64,000 nucleotides of DNA, taken from CAYUVH01 sp964448135. Lineage in GTDB: Bacteria; Verrucomicrobiota; Verrucomicrobiia; Limisphaerales; UBA8199. Within the stretch, counting starts at the first letter, position 1. Each line of letters begins with the position of its first letter. The stretch covers positions 1-64,000 of the forward strand of contig CAYUVH010000023.1 of NCBI GenBank assembly GCA_964448135.1, read 5' to 3'. Under the pieces are notes generated by a model. The model was not told where the DNA came from, made no database searches, and saw only the letters and a list, made by a program, of their open reading frames with translations. The translations under genes were made by a program, and so were the position numbers. This document shows positions 1 through 8,263 of the stretch, one piece after another.

Positions 1-423
1 GGGGTGACCGGTTACAACGCGGTTTTTCGAATCACCCCGGATGGCCAATACACGTTGCTGACGGTTTTCGACGGCGCCAATGGCAATCAGCCTTTCGGCG
101 GAATCATGCAGGCGGCCAATGGTGATTTTTATGGCACGACCACGAGCGGCGGGGGATCCAGCCTGGGGGTCGTTTATCGTCTCCACGTTGCCGGAGCGGA
201 CGCACCCAAAATTCAATCCGCTACCAGGTCGGTCACTGGTTTTCATCTGAACTGGCAGGGCCTGCAAGGGCGCAGCTACCAACTTCAAGGCCAGGTCGAT
301 CCCACGCAGAGCAATTGGACAAATATCGGCGCGCCGGTCACTGCAACCAATGAAATCGTCTTTGCCCAGGATGAAGCTACGGCCGAGCCGCGAAAATTTT
401 ATCGAGTGCAATTGTTGCCGTGA
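1..423 (+). CDS. C-terminal part of a secreted repeat protein (GloVer-like tandem repeats), 5' end outside window
   Basis: The reading frame is open from the first base, so this is the tail of a longer gene. The visible part has two imperfect units of the type 'NAVFRITPDGQYTLL..FDG.NG..PFGG', with 'DFYGTTTSGG', typical of secreted proteins carrying choice-of-anchor tandem repeats of the GloVer kind in Verrucomicrobiota and Acidobacteria. The last ~60 residues form a short beta-rich module ending 'RKFYRVQLLP', the same 'FYR' C-terminal module seen on other secreted proteins in this window. It is presumably exported; function is unknown. Family assignment is by motif recognition only. Confidence 0.7.
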   Translation, partial: GVTGYNAVFRITPDGQYTLLTVFDGANGNQPFGGIMQAANGDFYGTTTSGGGSSLGVVYRLHVAGADAPKIQSATRSVTGFHLNWQGLQGRSYQLQGQVDPTQSNWTNIGAPVTATNEIVFAQDEATAEPRKFYRVQLLP

Positions 424-490
424 CGCAGAACGGGCAAACCGGAGAGAATCCCGGCTTTCCCGCGCTCCCGGTTTCTGCTAAGGGTATTTC

Positions 491-1666
491 GTGCATTTCT
501 TTGTACAGCGCGGCGAATTGCGGGACCTCTATGACAAGGTCGCCGCGGGCCAGCGCCTGACGGAGGAGGACGCCCTCCGACTTTTCGAAAGCAAGGACCT
601 CAACGCCGTCGGCGCGATCGCCGATCTGGCCCGCGCGCGGCGGCCGAACTCCGGCAATCGCGCGAGCTACATCATCAATCGCTACATCAATTATTCCAAT
701 TACTGCATTCTGAGCTGCCGGTTCTGCTCGTTTGCGCGCAAGAAGCGCGACGCGGACGGCTTCCAGCTCACGGTGCCGGAGATGGTCGAGAAAGCACGCG
801 AGGCGTTGCGGTTGGGCATCACCGAATTGCACATCGTCGGCGGGCTGCATCCATCGCTGCCTTTCAGCTACTACTTGGAGATGCTCCAGACGCTGCGCGG
901 GTTGGACGCACGGCTGCAATTGAAATGCTTTACGGCGATCGAAGTTTTACACCTCGCCTGGCTGGCGCGGAAGTCGGTGCCGGAGACCTTGCGCGAACTC
1001 AAGGAGGCCGGGCTCGATTCCCTCACGGGTGGCGGCGCGGAGATTTTTCGAAAGGAAGTGCGGTCGGCCATCGCGCGCGGCAAGGAATCGGCGGAGGAAT
1101 ACCTGGATGTGCATCGCACCTGGCACAAGATGGGCGGGCGCAGCACGTGCACGATGCTCTTCGGTCACGTCGAATCGCTGGCAGATCGCGTGGACCACCT
1201 GCGGCAATTGCGCGCCTTGCAGGACGAGACGCATGGGTTCGTAGGGTTTGTGCCGTTGCCGTATCAGCCGGAGAACAATGAGATTCCGGTGGAGCATCCG
1301 CCAACGGGTTACGATGTCTTGCGGACCATCGCGGTCGCGCGAACCTACCTGGATAATTTCGATCACATCACCGCGTATTGGGTCGGTATGGGGATGAAGC
1401 TGGCGCAGGTGGCGCTGAGCTATGGCGCGGATGATCTGCACGGCACCATCATCGAGGAACATATTTTCCACATGGCGGGCGCCACTTCGCCACAGCTCCA
1501 AACGGAAGCCGACATGGTAAAAGCGATCCGCGAGGCGGGACGGATTCCCGTGCAGCGGAATACCTTCTACGAGCCGATCAAGGTCTGGGACGACTCACCC
1601 GCGTCGGAAGCCGCCGCCGGCGGCGAACGCTCGAAGGTTTTGGAAGACAACCTCGCGAGCGCGTAG
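491..1666 (+). CDS. mqnE: Aminodeoxyfutalosine synthase (radical SAM), menaquinone biosynthesis
   Basis: 391 aa, GTG start preceded by AAGGG at a good Shine-Dalgarno distance. Residues C72, C76 and C79 form the CxxxCxxC motif that binds the radical-SAM [4Fe-4S] cluster, followed by SFARKK. The body ('ELHIVGGLHPSLPF', 'GGGAEIF', 'TCTMLFGHVE', 'PLPYQPENNEIP', 'DDLHGTIIEEHIFHMAGA') matches MqnE closely. The enzyme converts 3-[(1-carboxyvinyl)oxy]benzoate plus SAM to aminodeoxyfutalosine in the futalosine route to menaquinone. Length is normal. mqnA follows 16 bases downstream on the same strand, which supports the assignment. MqnC is a related radical-SAM enzyme but acts later; this sequence fits MqnE better. 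Confidence 0.92.
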   Translation: MHFFVQRGELRDLYDKVAAGQRLTEEDALRLFESKDLNAVGAIADLARARRPNSGNRASYIINRYINYSNYCILSCRFCSFARKKRDADGFQLTVPEMVEKAREALRLGITELHIVGGLHPSLPFSYYLEMLQTLRGLDARLQLKCFTAIEVLHLAWLARKSVPETLRELKEAGLDSLTGGGAEIFRKEVRSAIARGKESAEEYLDVHRTWHKMGGRSTCTMLFGHVESLADRVDHLRQLRALQDETHGFVGFVPLPYQPENNEIPVEHPPTGYDVLRTIAVARTYLDNFDHITAYWVGMGMKLAQVALSYGADDLHGTIIEEHIFHMAGATSPQLQTEADMVKAIREAGRIPVQRNTFYEPIKVWDDSPASEAAAGGERSKVLEDNLASA

Positions 1667-1682
1667 CTGCGCCGGCTGAGAC

Positions 1683-2570
1683 ATGGATTCCCCCGAAAAG
1701 ACTCCGAAACTGCGCATGGCGCCGCCCGAAACGGCCGAGGAAATTGCGCGCCGGCTCGGCCGCGAGCAGCGCGCGGTCAGTCTTCAGCGCGAAAGCAATC
1801 TGGACCAATCCCTGGCGCCGTTTCGCGTCGGGACGGTGAAGGCGTTGAATGCCGTGCCGCTCACGCGCGGCCTCGAGGAGGAAGTGGTCTATGCGGCGCC
1901 GTCAAAGCTGGCCGAGATGCTGCGTCGTGATGAATTGGACGCCGCGCTCGTAAGCGTGGTCGAGCCGTTGCTCAATGATCGCTACGATATACTCGACGGA
2001 ATCGCCATCGCGTCGCTGGGCGAAGTGCGCAGCGTGGTGCTGGCGCATCGCAAGCCGCTGGAGGAAATTCGCGAGGTTTACTGCGATACGGCTTCGCTCA
2101 CCAGCGTGCAATTGCTGCGGGTGCTTTTGGCGGAGCGCGGGTTGAAGCCGGAGTTCAAACCGCTGGCGAGTTATGATTTCAAAGCGCTCCCGGATTACAC
2201 CCTGCTGATTGGCGACGCCGCGCTCGATTTGGTGCTGGGCGAACACGAGCATCAAATCTGGGATTTGGGCGCGGCCTGGTTCGAGCTGACCAAGCTGCCG
2301 TTTGTATACGCGGTGTGGGCGCTGCGGCGCGGAAAAGAGAATGCGGTGCTCCGGCGGCAATTACGCGAGGCGCGGGATTTCGGCTTGGATACCCTGGAGC
2401 ATATCATCCAGAGCCGGACCGAATACGATTTGGATTTCCGCCGGGACTATCTCGGCTGGCATATCCACTACCATCTGGGCTCGGACGAAAAGCGCGGACT
2501 GAATCGGTTCATCGAGTTGCTGAAAAAGCACGGCGTTGGACCCGTCTTCGAGCCGCGATTTGTGGTCTGA
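1683..2570 (+). CDS. mqnA: Chorismate dehydratase MqnA, menaquinone biosynthesis
   Basis: 295 aa. The MqnA/MqnD-type periplasmic-binding-protein-like fold is recognisable: 'VGTVKALNAVPLTRGL' at the start of the domain, 'SKLAEMLRRDELDAALVSVVE', 'CDTASLTSVQLLRVLL' and 'LLIGDAALDL', then 'WFELTKLPFVYAVWALR'. MqnA converts chorismate to 3-[(1-carboxyvinyl)oxy]benzoate, the substrate of MqnE encoded just upstream. The first ~45 residues are a charged, helical extension not usual in MqnA. A methionine at residue 13 is an alternative start, but even that leaves about 30 extra residues. The gene converges on the nucleotidyltransferase gene with 9 bases between stop codons. Confidence 0.88.
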   Translation: MDSPEKTPKLRMAPPETAEEIARRLGREQRAVSLQRESNLDQSLAPFRVGTVKALNAVPLTRGLEEEVVYAAPSKLAEMLRRDELDAALVSVVEPLLNDRYDILDGIAIASLGEVRSVVLAHRKPLEEIREVYCDTASLTSVQLLRVLLAERGLKPEFKPLASYDFKALPDYTLLIGDAALDLVLGEHEHQIWDLGAAWFELTKLPFVYAVWALRRGKENAVLRRQLREARDFGLDTLEHIIQSRTEYDLDFRRDYLGWHIHYHLGSDEKRGLNRFIELLKKHGVGPVFEPRFVV

Positions 2571-2579
2571 TCTTCTCGT

Positions 2580-3329
2580 CTACTGCTCCTTTTCCAACTG
2601 CGCCAGCACCTCTGGATCGCGCACATCCACCCAACGACCGGGGATTTCGAGGCCGGCGAGTTTGTGGCCGTTGGCCACGAGCGCGCTGATGGCGTCGGTA
2701 AGTTCATACTCGCCCCGCGGGGATTCCTTGAGCTTCGCGGTGAATTCAAACAGGACGGGCCTGAAGATATAGATGCCGGCGTTGTACCAGACCGGCGCGC
2801 CGGGCTTTAGCGTTCCGTCGCGCTTGAGCTCTTCCACTTGGGCTGCGCTGGGCTTTTCCACCAGTCGCGTCAGACAGAATTTGTCGTCGAAGAAATTGAG
2901 GCCGCCCTTGGTGACATCCTGTCCGGGCGTGACAGTAATGAGACCTGAGAAATCAGCCTCGTGATAACGACGGAGCATTTGTTGATAAGTCTCCGGGGGC
3001 ACGAGGATATCGCCGTAGGTGAGTAGGAAAGGCGAATCACCGAGAAAATCCTTCGCGACCTCGGGCGCCTTGCCGGTGCCATTCTGCACCGCCTGCCGGC
3101 CATACGCGATACGCGCGTTCCACTTCGAACCGTCGCCGAAATACGCCTCGATCACTTCGGCGCGAAAACCTGTTACGATGAAAATCTCGCGGATGCCCGC
3201 CGCCAGCAGACCCTGAATGATATGCTCCAGAATGGGTTTGCCCCAGACCTTGAGCATCGGTTTGGGCATTTCATTCGTCAGCTCGCGCATCCGCGTGCCT
3301 TTTCCTGCCGCCAAAATGACTGCTTTCAT
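2580..3329 (-). CDS. Sugar nucleotidyltransferase (NTP transferase family)
   Basis: About 249 aa. I take the start at the ATG giving 'MKAVILAAGKGTRM', because this motif is the normal N-terminus of the family; an upstream in-frame ATG adds 14 unrelated residues. Family signatures: LAAGKGTRM (nucleotide binding), 'MPKPMLKVWGKPILEHII', 'GDILVP' and 'LVEKP'. Such enzymes join a sugar-1-phosphate to an NTP (RmlA, glucose-1-phosphate or mannose-1-phosphate nucleotidyltransferases). There is no C-terminal left-handed beta-helix acetyltransferase domain, so it is not GlmU. The exact sugar cannot be told. It is monocistronic in appearance and convergent with mqnA. Confidence 0.85.
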   Translation of the reverse strand: MKAVILAAGKGTRMRELTNEMPKPMLKVWGKPILEHIIQGLLAAGIREIFIVTGFRAEVIEAYFGDGSKWNARIAYGRQAVQNGTGKAPEVAKDFLGDSPFLLTYGDILVPPETYQQMLRRYHEADFSGLITVTPGQDVTKGGLNFFDDKFCLTRLVEKPSAAQVEELKRDGTLKPGAPVWYNAGIYIFRPVLFEFTAKLKESPRGEYELTDAISALVANGHKLAGLEIPGRWVDVRDPEVLAQLEKEQ

Positions 3330-3463
3330 GCGGGACGGATGTGAGCATAAAACCTGCCGCGGCAGAAGCAAAAGGTTGCCGCCTCAAAAAGAAATCAACC
3401 ACGGATGGCCGCAAGCCGGCGGGCCCGGCTCGCGGTATCCGTGGTTCTGAATTTAGCCCGGCG

Positions 3464-4108
3464 TCAATTCACCGCCAGCCGCCGACGCTCCGATTCCTCC
3501 CCGGTCAGCATGAGCCCCAGCCCGAGATAAAAAAACCAGGCCGTCGGGACCATGAGCCACAACGCCACGGGTGGAAGCATGCCGTCGATCGTGCGTTGAA
3601 AGGCCGGCATTACGCACTGAATGAGAAAGGTCGAGGAACCCGCCCCGAAAAAGATGATCCCCCAGCCGGTCAGGTTTCGTTTGAATGGATCGGAGATGAC
3701 CGGAAGAAACCGCGCCCCGCGCCGCCAGACGCAAGCGCCAGCGAGAATGAAGGCGACGGCCGTGCAGGCCACAATTTGATCTCCCGGGCTCACTTCCATG
3801 AAGTAAAACGTGAGGCTGCTGAGCAACATGATGAAGAGCATGAGCGCGGCGGAGGTCCAGCCCATGATTTTCCCGAGTGTCTTTGGTGTCCGGCGCGTTT
3901 CGGCAAACTCCGCTTTGAGCGCCTCCGGGCGACCCATTCGACCGGCGGCCGCTTCGAATGCCTGCTGCGCGCCCAAGCCCGCCTTCATTTGCTGCTCGAG
4001 GTCGTCGCGCAAATGACTTTCCAGTTCGTCCAGCGTGGCCGGGGTTTTGATCCCGGCGGCCTGCATTTGCCGCCGCCATGCCGCGATTGCCTGTTCCTGA
4101 TTAAACAT
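3464..4108 (-). CDS. Membrane protein with N-terminal HAAS/permease-prefix-like domain, PadR-linked
   Basis: 214 aa. Residues 1-70 form an amphipathic helical domain ('AIAAWRRQMQAAGI', 'LDELESHLRDDLEQQMKAGL', 'AFEAAAGRMG') of the kind found in HAAS/DUF1700 proteins and at the N-terminus of permeases next to padR genes. Four hydrophobic segments follow (about residues 83-103, 110-128, 146-168 and 180-202), so it is an inner-membrane protein. Its start overlaps the end of the PadR gene by 8 bases; co-expression and control by PadR are likely. HAAS-type proteins commonly pair with PadR regulators in envelope stress or transport loci. Specific function unknown. Confidence 0.7.
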   Translation of the reverse strand: MFNQEQAIAAWRRQMQAAGIKTPATLDELESHLRDDLEQQMKAGLGAQQAFEAAAGRMGRPEALKAEFAETRRTPKTLGKIMGWTSAALMLFIMLLSSLTFYFMEVSPGDQIVACTAVAFILAGACVWRRGARFLPVISDPFKRNLTGWGIIFFGAGSSTFLIQCVMPAFQRTIDGMLPPVALWLMVPTAWFFYLGLGLMLTGEESERRRLAVN

Positions 4109-4433
4109 GTTGTCCTTTCCATAGACCGTTGAGGACCGCGGAAATCACGGCCCATTGTTCGCGTTTTTCCTCCAGGGCCTTGCGGCCGTCCTGCTTGATT
4201 GAATAGTACTTCCGCTTGCGCCCGCTCTCGCTCTTGCCCCAGCGCGACTTGATCCAGCCGCTGTCCTCCATGCGGTGCAACACCGGGTAAAGCATCCCGT
4301 CCGTCCAGTTCAACTTGTCCCCGGAACGCCGCCGGACCTCCTGGATGATCTCGTAGCCGTAGCTTTCCCCCTGCGCCAGCAGCGAAAGCACCAACGGTTC
4401 CGTCGAGGCCGCCACGAGTTCCTTTTCAATCAT
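4101..4433 (-). CDS. PadR family transcriptional regulator
   Basis: About 110 aa from the ATG giving 'MIEKELVAASTEPLVLSLLA'. The 16 further residues of the longest reading frame lie in a sequence full of ATG triplets and look like promoter DNA. The winged-helix signature is clear: 'GESYGYEIIQEVRRRSGDKL', 'GMLYPVLHRMEDSGWIKSRW' and 'RKRKYYSIKQDGRKALEE'. It is the short, DNA-binding-domain-only PadR type (subfamily 1). It overlaps the downstream membrane-protein gene by 8 bases and is divergent from the O-methyltransferase gene. It most likely represses its own operon. Confidence 0.88.
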   Translation of the reverse strand: MIEKELVAASTEPLVLSLLAQGESYGYEIIQEVRRRSGDKLNWTDGMLYPVLHRMEDSGWIKSRWGKSESGRKRKYYSIKQDGRKALEEKREQWAVISAVLNGLWKGQHV

Positions 4434-4440
4434 GGCAACA

Positions 4441-4463
4441 CTATGCATTGTGATGCTATGTAT
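4441..4463. promoter_or_regulatory. Possible PadR operator: direct repeat CTATGCAT / CTATGTAT
   Basis: CTATGCAT (4441-4448) and CTATGTAT (4456-4463) lie 15 bases apart just upstream of the padR start codon and about 70 bases from the divergent methyltransferase gene. ATGCAT is itself palindromic. PadR-family operators often contain ATGT/ACAT-type half-sites, so this is a reasonable autoregulatory site. There is no direct evidence of binding. Confidence 0.3.
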
Positions 4464-4535
4464 GTCAACGGAAAAATTCAATGTTTCAAACCATCCTACT
4501 TTTCTCCGGCTCCGGGAATGCTATCTTGTCCACCT

Positions 4536-5195
4536 ATGGGAACGAAATATTTGCCGCTCAACGACCGCCTTTACGATTACCTCACCGCCTTCCGCAGTGA
4601 CGTCGCCGATCCGATCCTCGCCGCGTTGCGCAAAGAAACCGCCGCCCTCGGTGAAGTCGCCGTCTGCCAGATCAGCGATGAAGAAGGCATGTTCCTGCGA
4701 ATCCTGGCCGCGCTCATCGGCACGAAGAGCGCCGTCGAAGTCGGCACGTTCACCGGCTACAGCTCGCTTTGCATCGCCCGCGGTATGGGCGCCGGCGGCA
4801 AACTCCTCTGTCTCGATTACAATGCCGAGTGGACATCCATCGCGCGCAAATATTGGAAGAAGGCTGGCGTCGCGAACAAAATTGAACTGCGCATCGGCCC
4901 GGCGATTCCCGCGCTGAAAAAGCTCCCCAAGCGCCCACTTTTCGACCTCGCATTCATTGACGCCGATAAAGAAGAATACGATGCCTACTACGAAGAAATT
5001 CTTCCCCGCACGCGAAAGAACGGCCTCATCCTCTTCGACAACATGCTTTGGCACGGCCGCATCATTGGCCGCGAAGCCAGGCGCGCCGACAGCCGCGCCA
5101 TCACCGCGCTGAATCGTAAGCTGGCCAGGGACAGGCGCGTGGAGACGGTTTTGATTCCGGTGGCGGATGGGATTCAGGTCTGCCGCAAGAAGTAA
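4536..5195 (+). CDS. Class I SAM-dependent O-methyltransferase (caffeoyl-CoA OMT-like)
   Basis: 219 aa from the ATG giving 'MGTKYLPLNDRLYDYL'; an upstream extension of the frame is unrelated to the family. Motifs: 'AVEVGTFTGYSSLCIARGM' (SAM-binding motif I), 'LCLDYNAEW' (acidic residue after strand 2), 'FDLAFIDADKEEYDAYYE' (metal- and SAM-site Asp) and 'LILFDNMLWHGRI'. These are diagnostic of the Mg-dependent catechol/caffeoyl-CoA O-methyltransferase family. Length is typical. The methyl acceptor cannot be deduced. A TATCTT hexamer sits 8 bases before the ATG and there is no clear Shine-Dalgarno. Confidence 0.88.
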   Translation: MGTKYLPLNDRLYDYLTAFRSDVADPILAALRKETAALGEVAVCQISDEEGMFLRILAALIGTKSAVEVGTFTGYSSLCIARGMGAGGKLLCLDYNAEWTSIARKYWKKAGVANKIELRIGPAIPALKKLPKRPLFDLAFIDADKEEYDAYYEEILPRTRKNGLILFDNMLWHGRIIGREARRADSRAITALNRKLARDRRVETVLIPVADGIQVCRKK

Positions 5196-5344
5196 CCTCA
5201 AAGCGTCCGCGCTGTCTCCGCAAGCAAATTCTCAATCGTCTTACATGGGTATCGCGCCTTTCCGCGAATGAATTCCCCTTCGCCAAAACCAGTCAAAACC
5301 TCTTCCGAATGTCTCGGACTGCGCTATAGTGTTCTGCTCTGACT

Positions 5345-7171
5345 ATGCTTTTAGAATTCGTCCGTGAAGAATCCCGCCTGCGCAATTTCCCGCTCAGTGT
5401 TGCTCTTGCCGTTGCCTTGATATTCCCGGGCCTCGCCCAGACCACTCACGCGCAAGTCAGCAAGGCCATGCGCATCCTCGCGACGCGCGGGCTCCAGCTT
5501 CAGGGACTCGTGCAGCCGGCCGACATCTTCCACCTGGATGTCTATTCCAACGCCAACTACAACACGATCAACCTGGGCTTTTCCGCCACGCCCGATTTTT
5601 TGAGCACGGTGCCGGGCGCGCCGTGGGGCCGCTGGGTGTCCGACTCCACGCAATTGCCGCCGCTGCCGGGCGAAGAGCCTTACATGAGCCAGCTCGTGTG
5701 CCTCTCCCTCTCCGACGAGCCCTACATTGATTCCACGAACAATTTCGTGAACATGTTGAATTTCTTCAACGCCGCGAATGCGAACACGAACCTGTCGAAC
5801 ACGATTATTTTTCTGAACAACTGGGGCGGCGAAGTGAGCGACGGAACGCTGAGCCAGTTCATCGCGCAGGCGCATCCCGACATGGTTACGTTCGACCTGT
5901 ATCCTTGGCAGTCCGTGTATGACATCAACGCGTCGAACCATACCGGCGCCGCCATCGCCGGGCCGCCCACCGGTTTCTACAGCGAACTGCGGCGCTACCG
6001 CGCGTATGCGAGCGCATACAACATTCCTTACGGCATTTACCGGCAAACCTTCCACTCCGTGCAGGACTATAACTCCACGGTCTATCGGAATCCTTCGCCG
6101 TCGGAGCTGCGGCTGAATGCATTTTCCGCGCTCGCCTACAATGCGAAGATGTTCATTGATTTCGTCTATAACGCCGGGGCCACGTCGCTCTTCGACATCG
6201 AACCCAACGGCTACAGCGGCGACACCCACACCAACGCGCTCTACAACGAAATGGTGGACGTGAACCGCCGCGCCGCGAACCTCGGCAAAGCCCTTGTGCG
6301 GCTCACGCCGGTATACGACTTGCATAATACCAATAATGCCAGCCCGCCACCCGGGCCGGGCAGCACCGACCCCGCCTTCGTGGACGGCACCACCACCAGC
6401 ATCATGTTCCTGCGCGGCCGGACTCTGAGCGGCGGCGTGACGAATGCGACTCCGCTGCCTGGCGGCCTCGTGGTGGATCCGCAGGCCCAGTCCAACCCCG
6501 GCAATGCGAACGGCTTGATATATAGCTGGTGGGAAGCGAACAAGAACGACCCCTATCTCAATGGTTGGGCGGTGACGAACAAGGGCGGCGTGAAAAACAG
6601 CGGCCTGCCCGGCGACGTGATTCTCGCCTGGTTCAAGCCGCTGGACGAAAGCATGGATGGCACGAATTACAGCAACGAAGTGTACATGCTGGTAGTGAAC
6701 GGGCTTAGCGATCCGACCGGTACCGCCACCAACTGTGCGCAGACAATCAAACTGAATTTTCTAACCGGCACCGCCATCACGGCCGTAAACATGCTCGACC
6801 TCGAAACCGGCGCCATCACCACGAACACCATGCCCGTGATCGCCGGCAGCGGGAGCACCACCAAGCGCCAACTCGTTCTCGACCTGAGCGGCGGCGACGC
6901 CGCCCTCTTCAAATTCGCCGACGGCGCCCCCTTCGTAGGCCAGCCGCTCACACCAAAAGTGACCATGACCAGGCTGTCCGGCAAACCTGCCATTTCCATT
7001 GATGCCCCGTTGTTTTCCAAACAGCGCATCGAATGGAAATCGTCTTTGACGAACGCCACCTGGAATACCCTGACGAACCTCATCATGCCGGCGTCGCCTT
7101 ACACTTTCCCGGACGCGTCCGCCGGCGCCGGCCCGCGCTACTACCGCGCGGTGGCGACTCCCCTCTATTAG
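5345..7171 (+). CDS. Secreted protein, possible TIM-barrel glycosidase-like, function unknown
   Basis: 608 aa. A basic stretch followed by 'FPLSVALAVALIFPGLAQTTHA' is a signal peptide. The central part (about 40-420) has features of a (beta/alpha)8 glycosidase-like domain: 'ADIFHLDVYSNANYN', 'LSLSDEPYID', 'HPDMVTFDLYPWQSVY', 'YNIPYGIYRQTF' and 'LNAFSALAYNAKMFIDFVY'. I do not recognise a specific CAZy family. 'SDEP' and 'DLYPW' look like barrel-end motifs but no catalytic pair can be assigned. The last ~65 residues ('QRIEWKSSLTNATWNTL...YYRAV') form the C-terminal module common to secreted proteins here. TATAGT 14 bases before the ATG may be the -10 element. Confidence 0.6.
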   Translation: MLLEFVREESRLRNFPLSVALAVALIFPGLAQTTHAQVSKAMRILATRGLQLQGLVQPADIFHLDVYSNANYNTINLGFSATPDFLSTVPGAPWGRWVSDSTQLPPLPGEEPYMSQLVCLSLSDEPYIDSTNNFVNMLNFFNAANANTNLSNTIIFLNNWGGEVSDGTLSQFIAQAHPDMVTFDLYPWQSVYDINASNHTGAAIAGPPTGFYSELRRYRAYASAYNIPYGIYRQTFHSVQDYNSTVYRNPSPSELRLNAFSALAYNAKMFIDFVYNAGATSLFDIEPNGYSGDTHTNALYNEMVDVNRRAANLGKALVRLTPVYDLHNTNNASPPPGPGSTDPAFVDGTTTSIMFLRGRTLSGGVTNATPLPGGLVVDPQAQSNPGNANGLIYSWWEANKNDPYLNGWAVTNKGGVKNSGLPGDVILAWFKPLDESMDGTNYSNEVYMLVVNGLSDPTGTATNCAQTIKLNFLTGTAITAVNMLDLETGAITTNTMPVIAGSGSTTKRQLVLDLSGGDAALFKFADGAPFVGQPLTPKVTMTRLSGKPAISIDAPLFSKQRIEWKSSLTNATWNTLTNLIMPASPYTFPDASAGAGPRYYRAVATPLY

Positions 7172-7176
7172 CGGAG

Positions 7177-7196
7177 TGTGGCCGTCCCCGGCCACA
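7177..7196. repeat. REP-like hairpin TGTGGCC-GTCCCC-GGCCACA
   Basis: A perfect 7-bp stem begins 5 bases after the stop codon of the upstream gene. There is no T-run after it, so it is not a canonical terminator. The surrounding GGAGTGTGGCCGTCCCC resembles GGAGCGCGGCTGTCCCC at 47.25 kb, suggesting a dispersed repeat family. The rest of 7197-7432 shows no gene. Confidence 0.5.
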
Positions 7197-7432
7197 GCAA
7201 CGCCCAGCAGCCGGCGCTGCGGTGCGATCTTTCGAGTCGTGAGGGGCAGGCATTTGCCCATTGCTGCGCCCGGGACGGGCACGTTTCCTCACATAAAGAT
7301 GAAGCTGCGCTCCCGCGTAATCCCATCGTATAGTGGGATTGGCTTTCCGACACGTAACGTTCAACATCAAACCCGTTCGAACGTCCAAACCATAATGAAA
7401 ACTAGCCTTTTTCGCGCCTCCTATCCTTCGGT

Positions 7433-8230
7433 ATGATTGACTCGATTCTGCACGGCATCTTCACCAGCCAATGGCTGGTTATCATCATCGTCTCCGCTCT
7501 CCTGCTGGCGTCGGCCGAGGTCGGCTATCGTCTCGGCCTCCGGCTTTACCGTCGCAAGGATGAGGCGCGCCAGGGACAGGTCGGTGCGATTCAGGGCGCC
7601 ATGCTCGGCCTGCTCGGTTTGCTCCTCGGCTTCACCTTCGCCATGGCGGTCGGACGGTATGAATCCCGCCGCGCCCTGGTGCTCCAGGAAGCCAATTCCA
7701 TCGGCACCACTTACCTGCGCGCCTCCCTGCTTCCCGCGACGCATCAGGCCACCGTCGAGAATTTACTGCGCAAATACGTGGAGGTTCGCCTTGCCTTTTC
7801 TGACGCCGCCAGCGACCCGGCCCGACAGGCCGCCGCCGAAAAGGACGCCGGAAAAATTCAGCGCGAATTGTGGGCCCGCGCCGTCGCCGCAGGCAAGGAA
7901 GCGCCTTCACCCCTCATCCCCAGCTTCATCGCCGCCTTGAACGAAACCATTGACCTCGATGCCACGCGCTTGAATGCCCTGCGCACACACGTGCCGGGCG
8001 CGGTGTGGCTGCTCGTGCTGGCGGTTGCCGTCAGCGGTTGCTGCGCGAGCGGTTATGGCGCCGGGGCCAGCGGTTCGCGCCTGGCCTTCGCCAACATTGC
8101 CCTCCCCTTGCTCGTCGCCGTGGCCATCACGCTCATCGCCGACCTCGACCGCCCAAACGGTGGCCTGATCGTCATTGACCAGCGGCCCATGCTCGATTTG
8201 AAACAATCTTTGCAGCCAGATGGGCGCTGA
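7433..8230 (+). CDS. Bestrophin-like (DUF4239-type) membrane protein
   Basis: 265 aa. Two N-terminal transmembrane segments (about 12-32 and 52-74), a soluble helical middle domain (75-180) and two C-terminal transmembrane segments (about 187-206 and 213-230). 'GAIQGAMLGLLGLLLGFTFAMA', 'RYESRRALVLQEANSIGTTYLRA' and the closing 'DLDRPNGGLIVIDQRPMLDL' are the hallmarks of the DUF4239/bestrophin-like family, thought to be channel-like inner-membrane proteins; the substrate is unknown. It stands alone between two secreted-protein genes. Confidence 0.8.
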   Translation: MIDSILHGIFTSQWLVIIIVSALLLASAEVGYRLGLRLYRRKDEARQGQVGAIQGAMLGLLGLLLGFTFAMAVGRYESRRALVLQEANSIGTTYLRASLLPATHQATVENLLRKYVEVRLAFSDAASDPARQAAAEKDAGKIQRELWARAVAAGKEAPSPLIPSFIAALNETIDLDATRLNALRTHVPGAVWLLVLAVAVSGCCASGYGAGASGSRLAFANIALPLLVAVAITLIADLDRPNGGLIVIDQRPMLDLKQSLQPDGR

Positions 8231-8263
8231 CAAATCGCGCAAGTTGCGGTAGAGTAACCGGCA

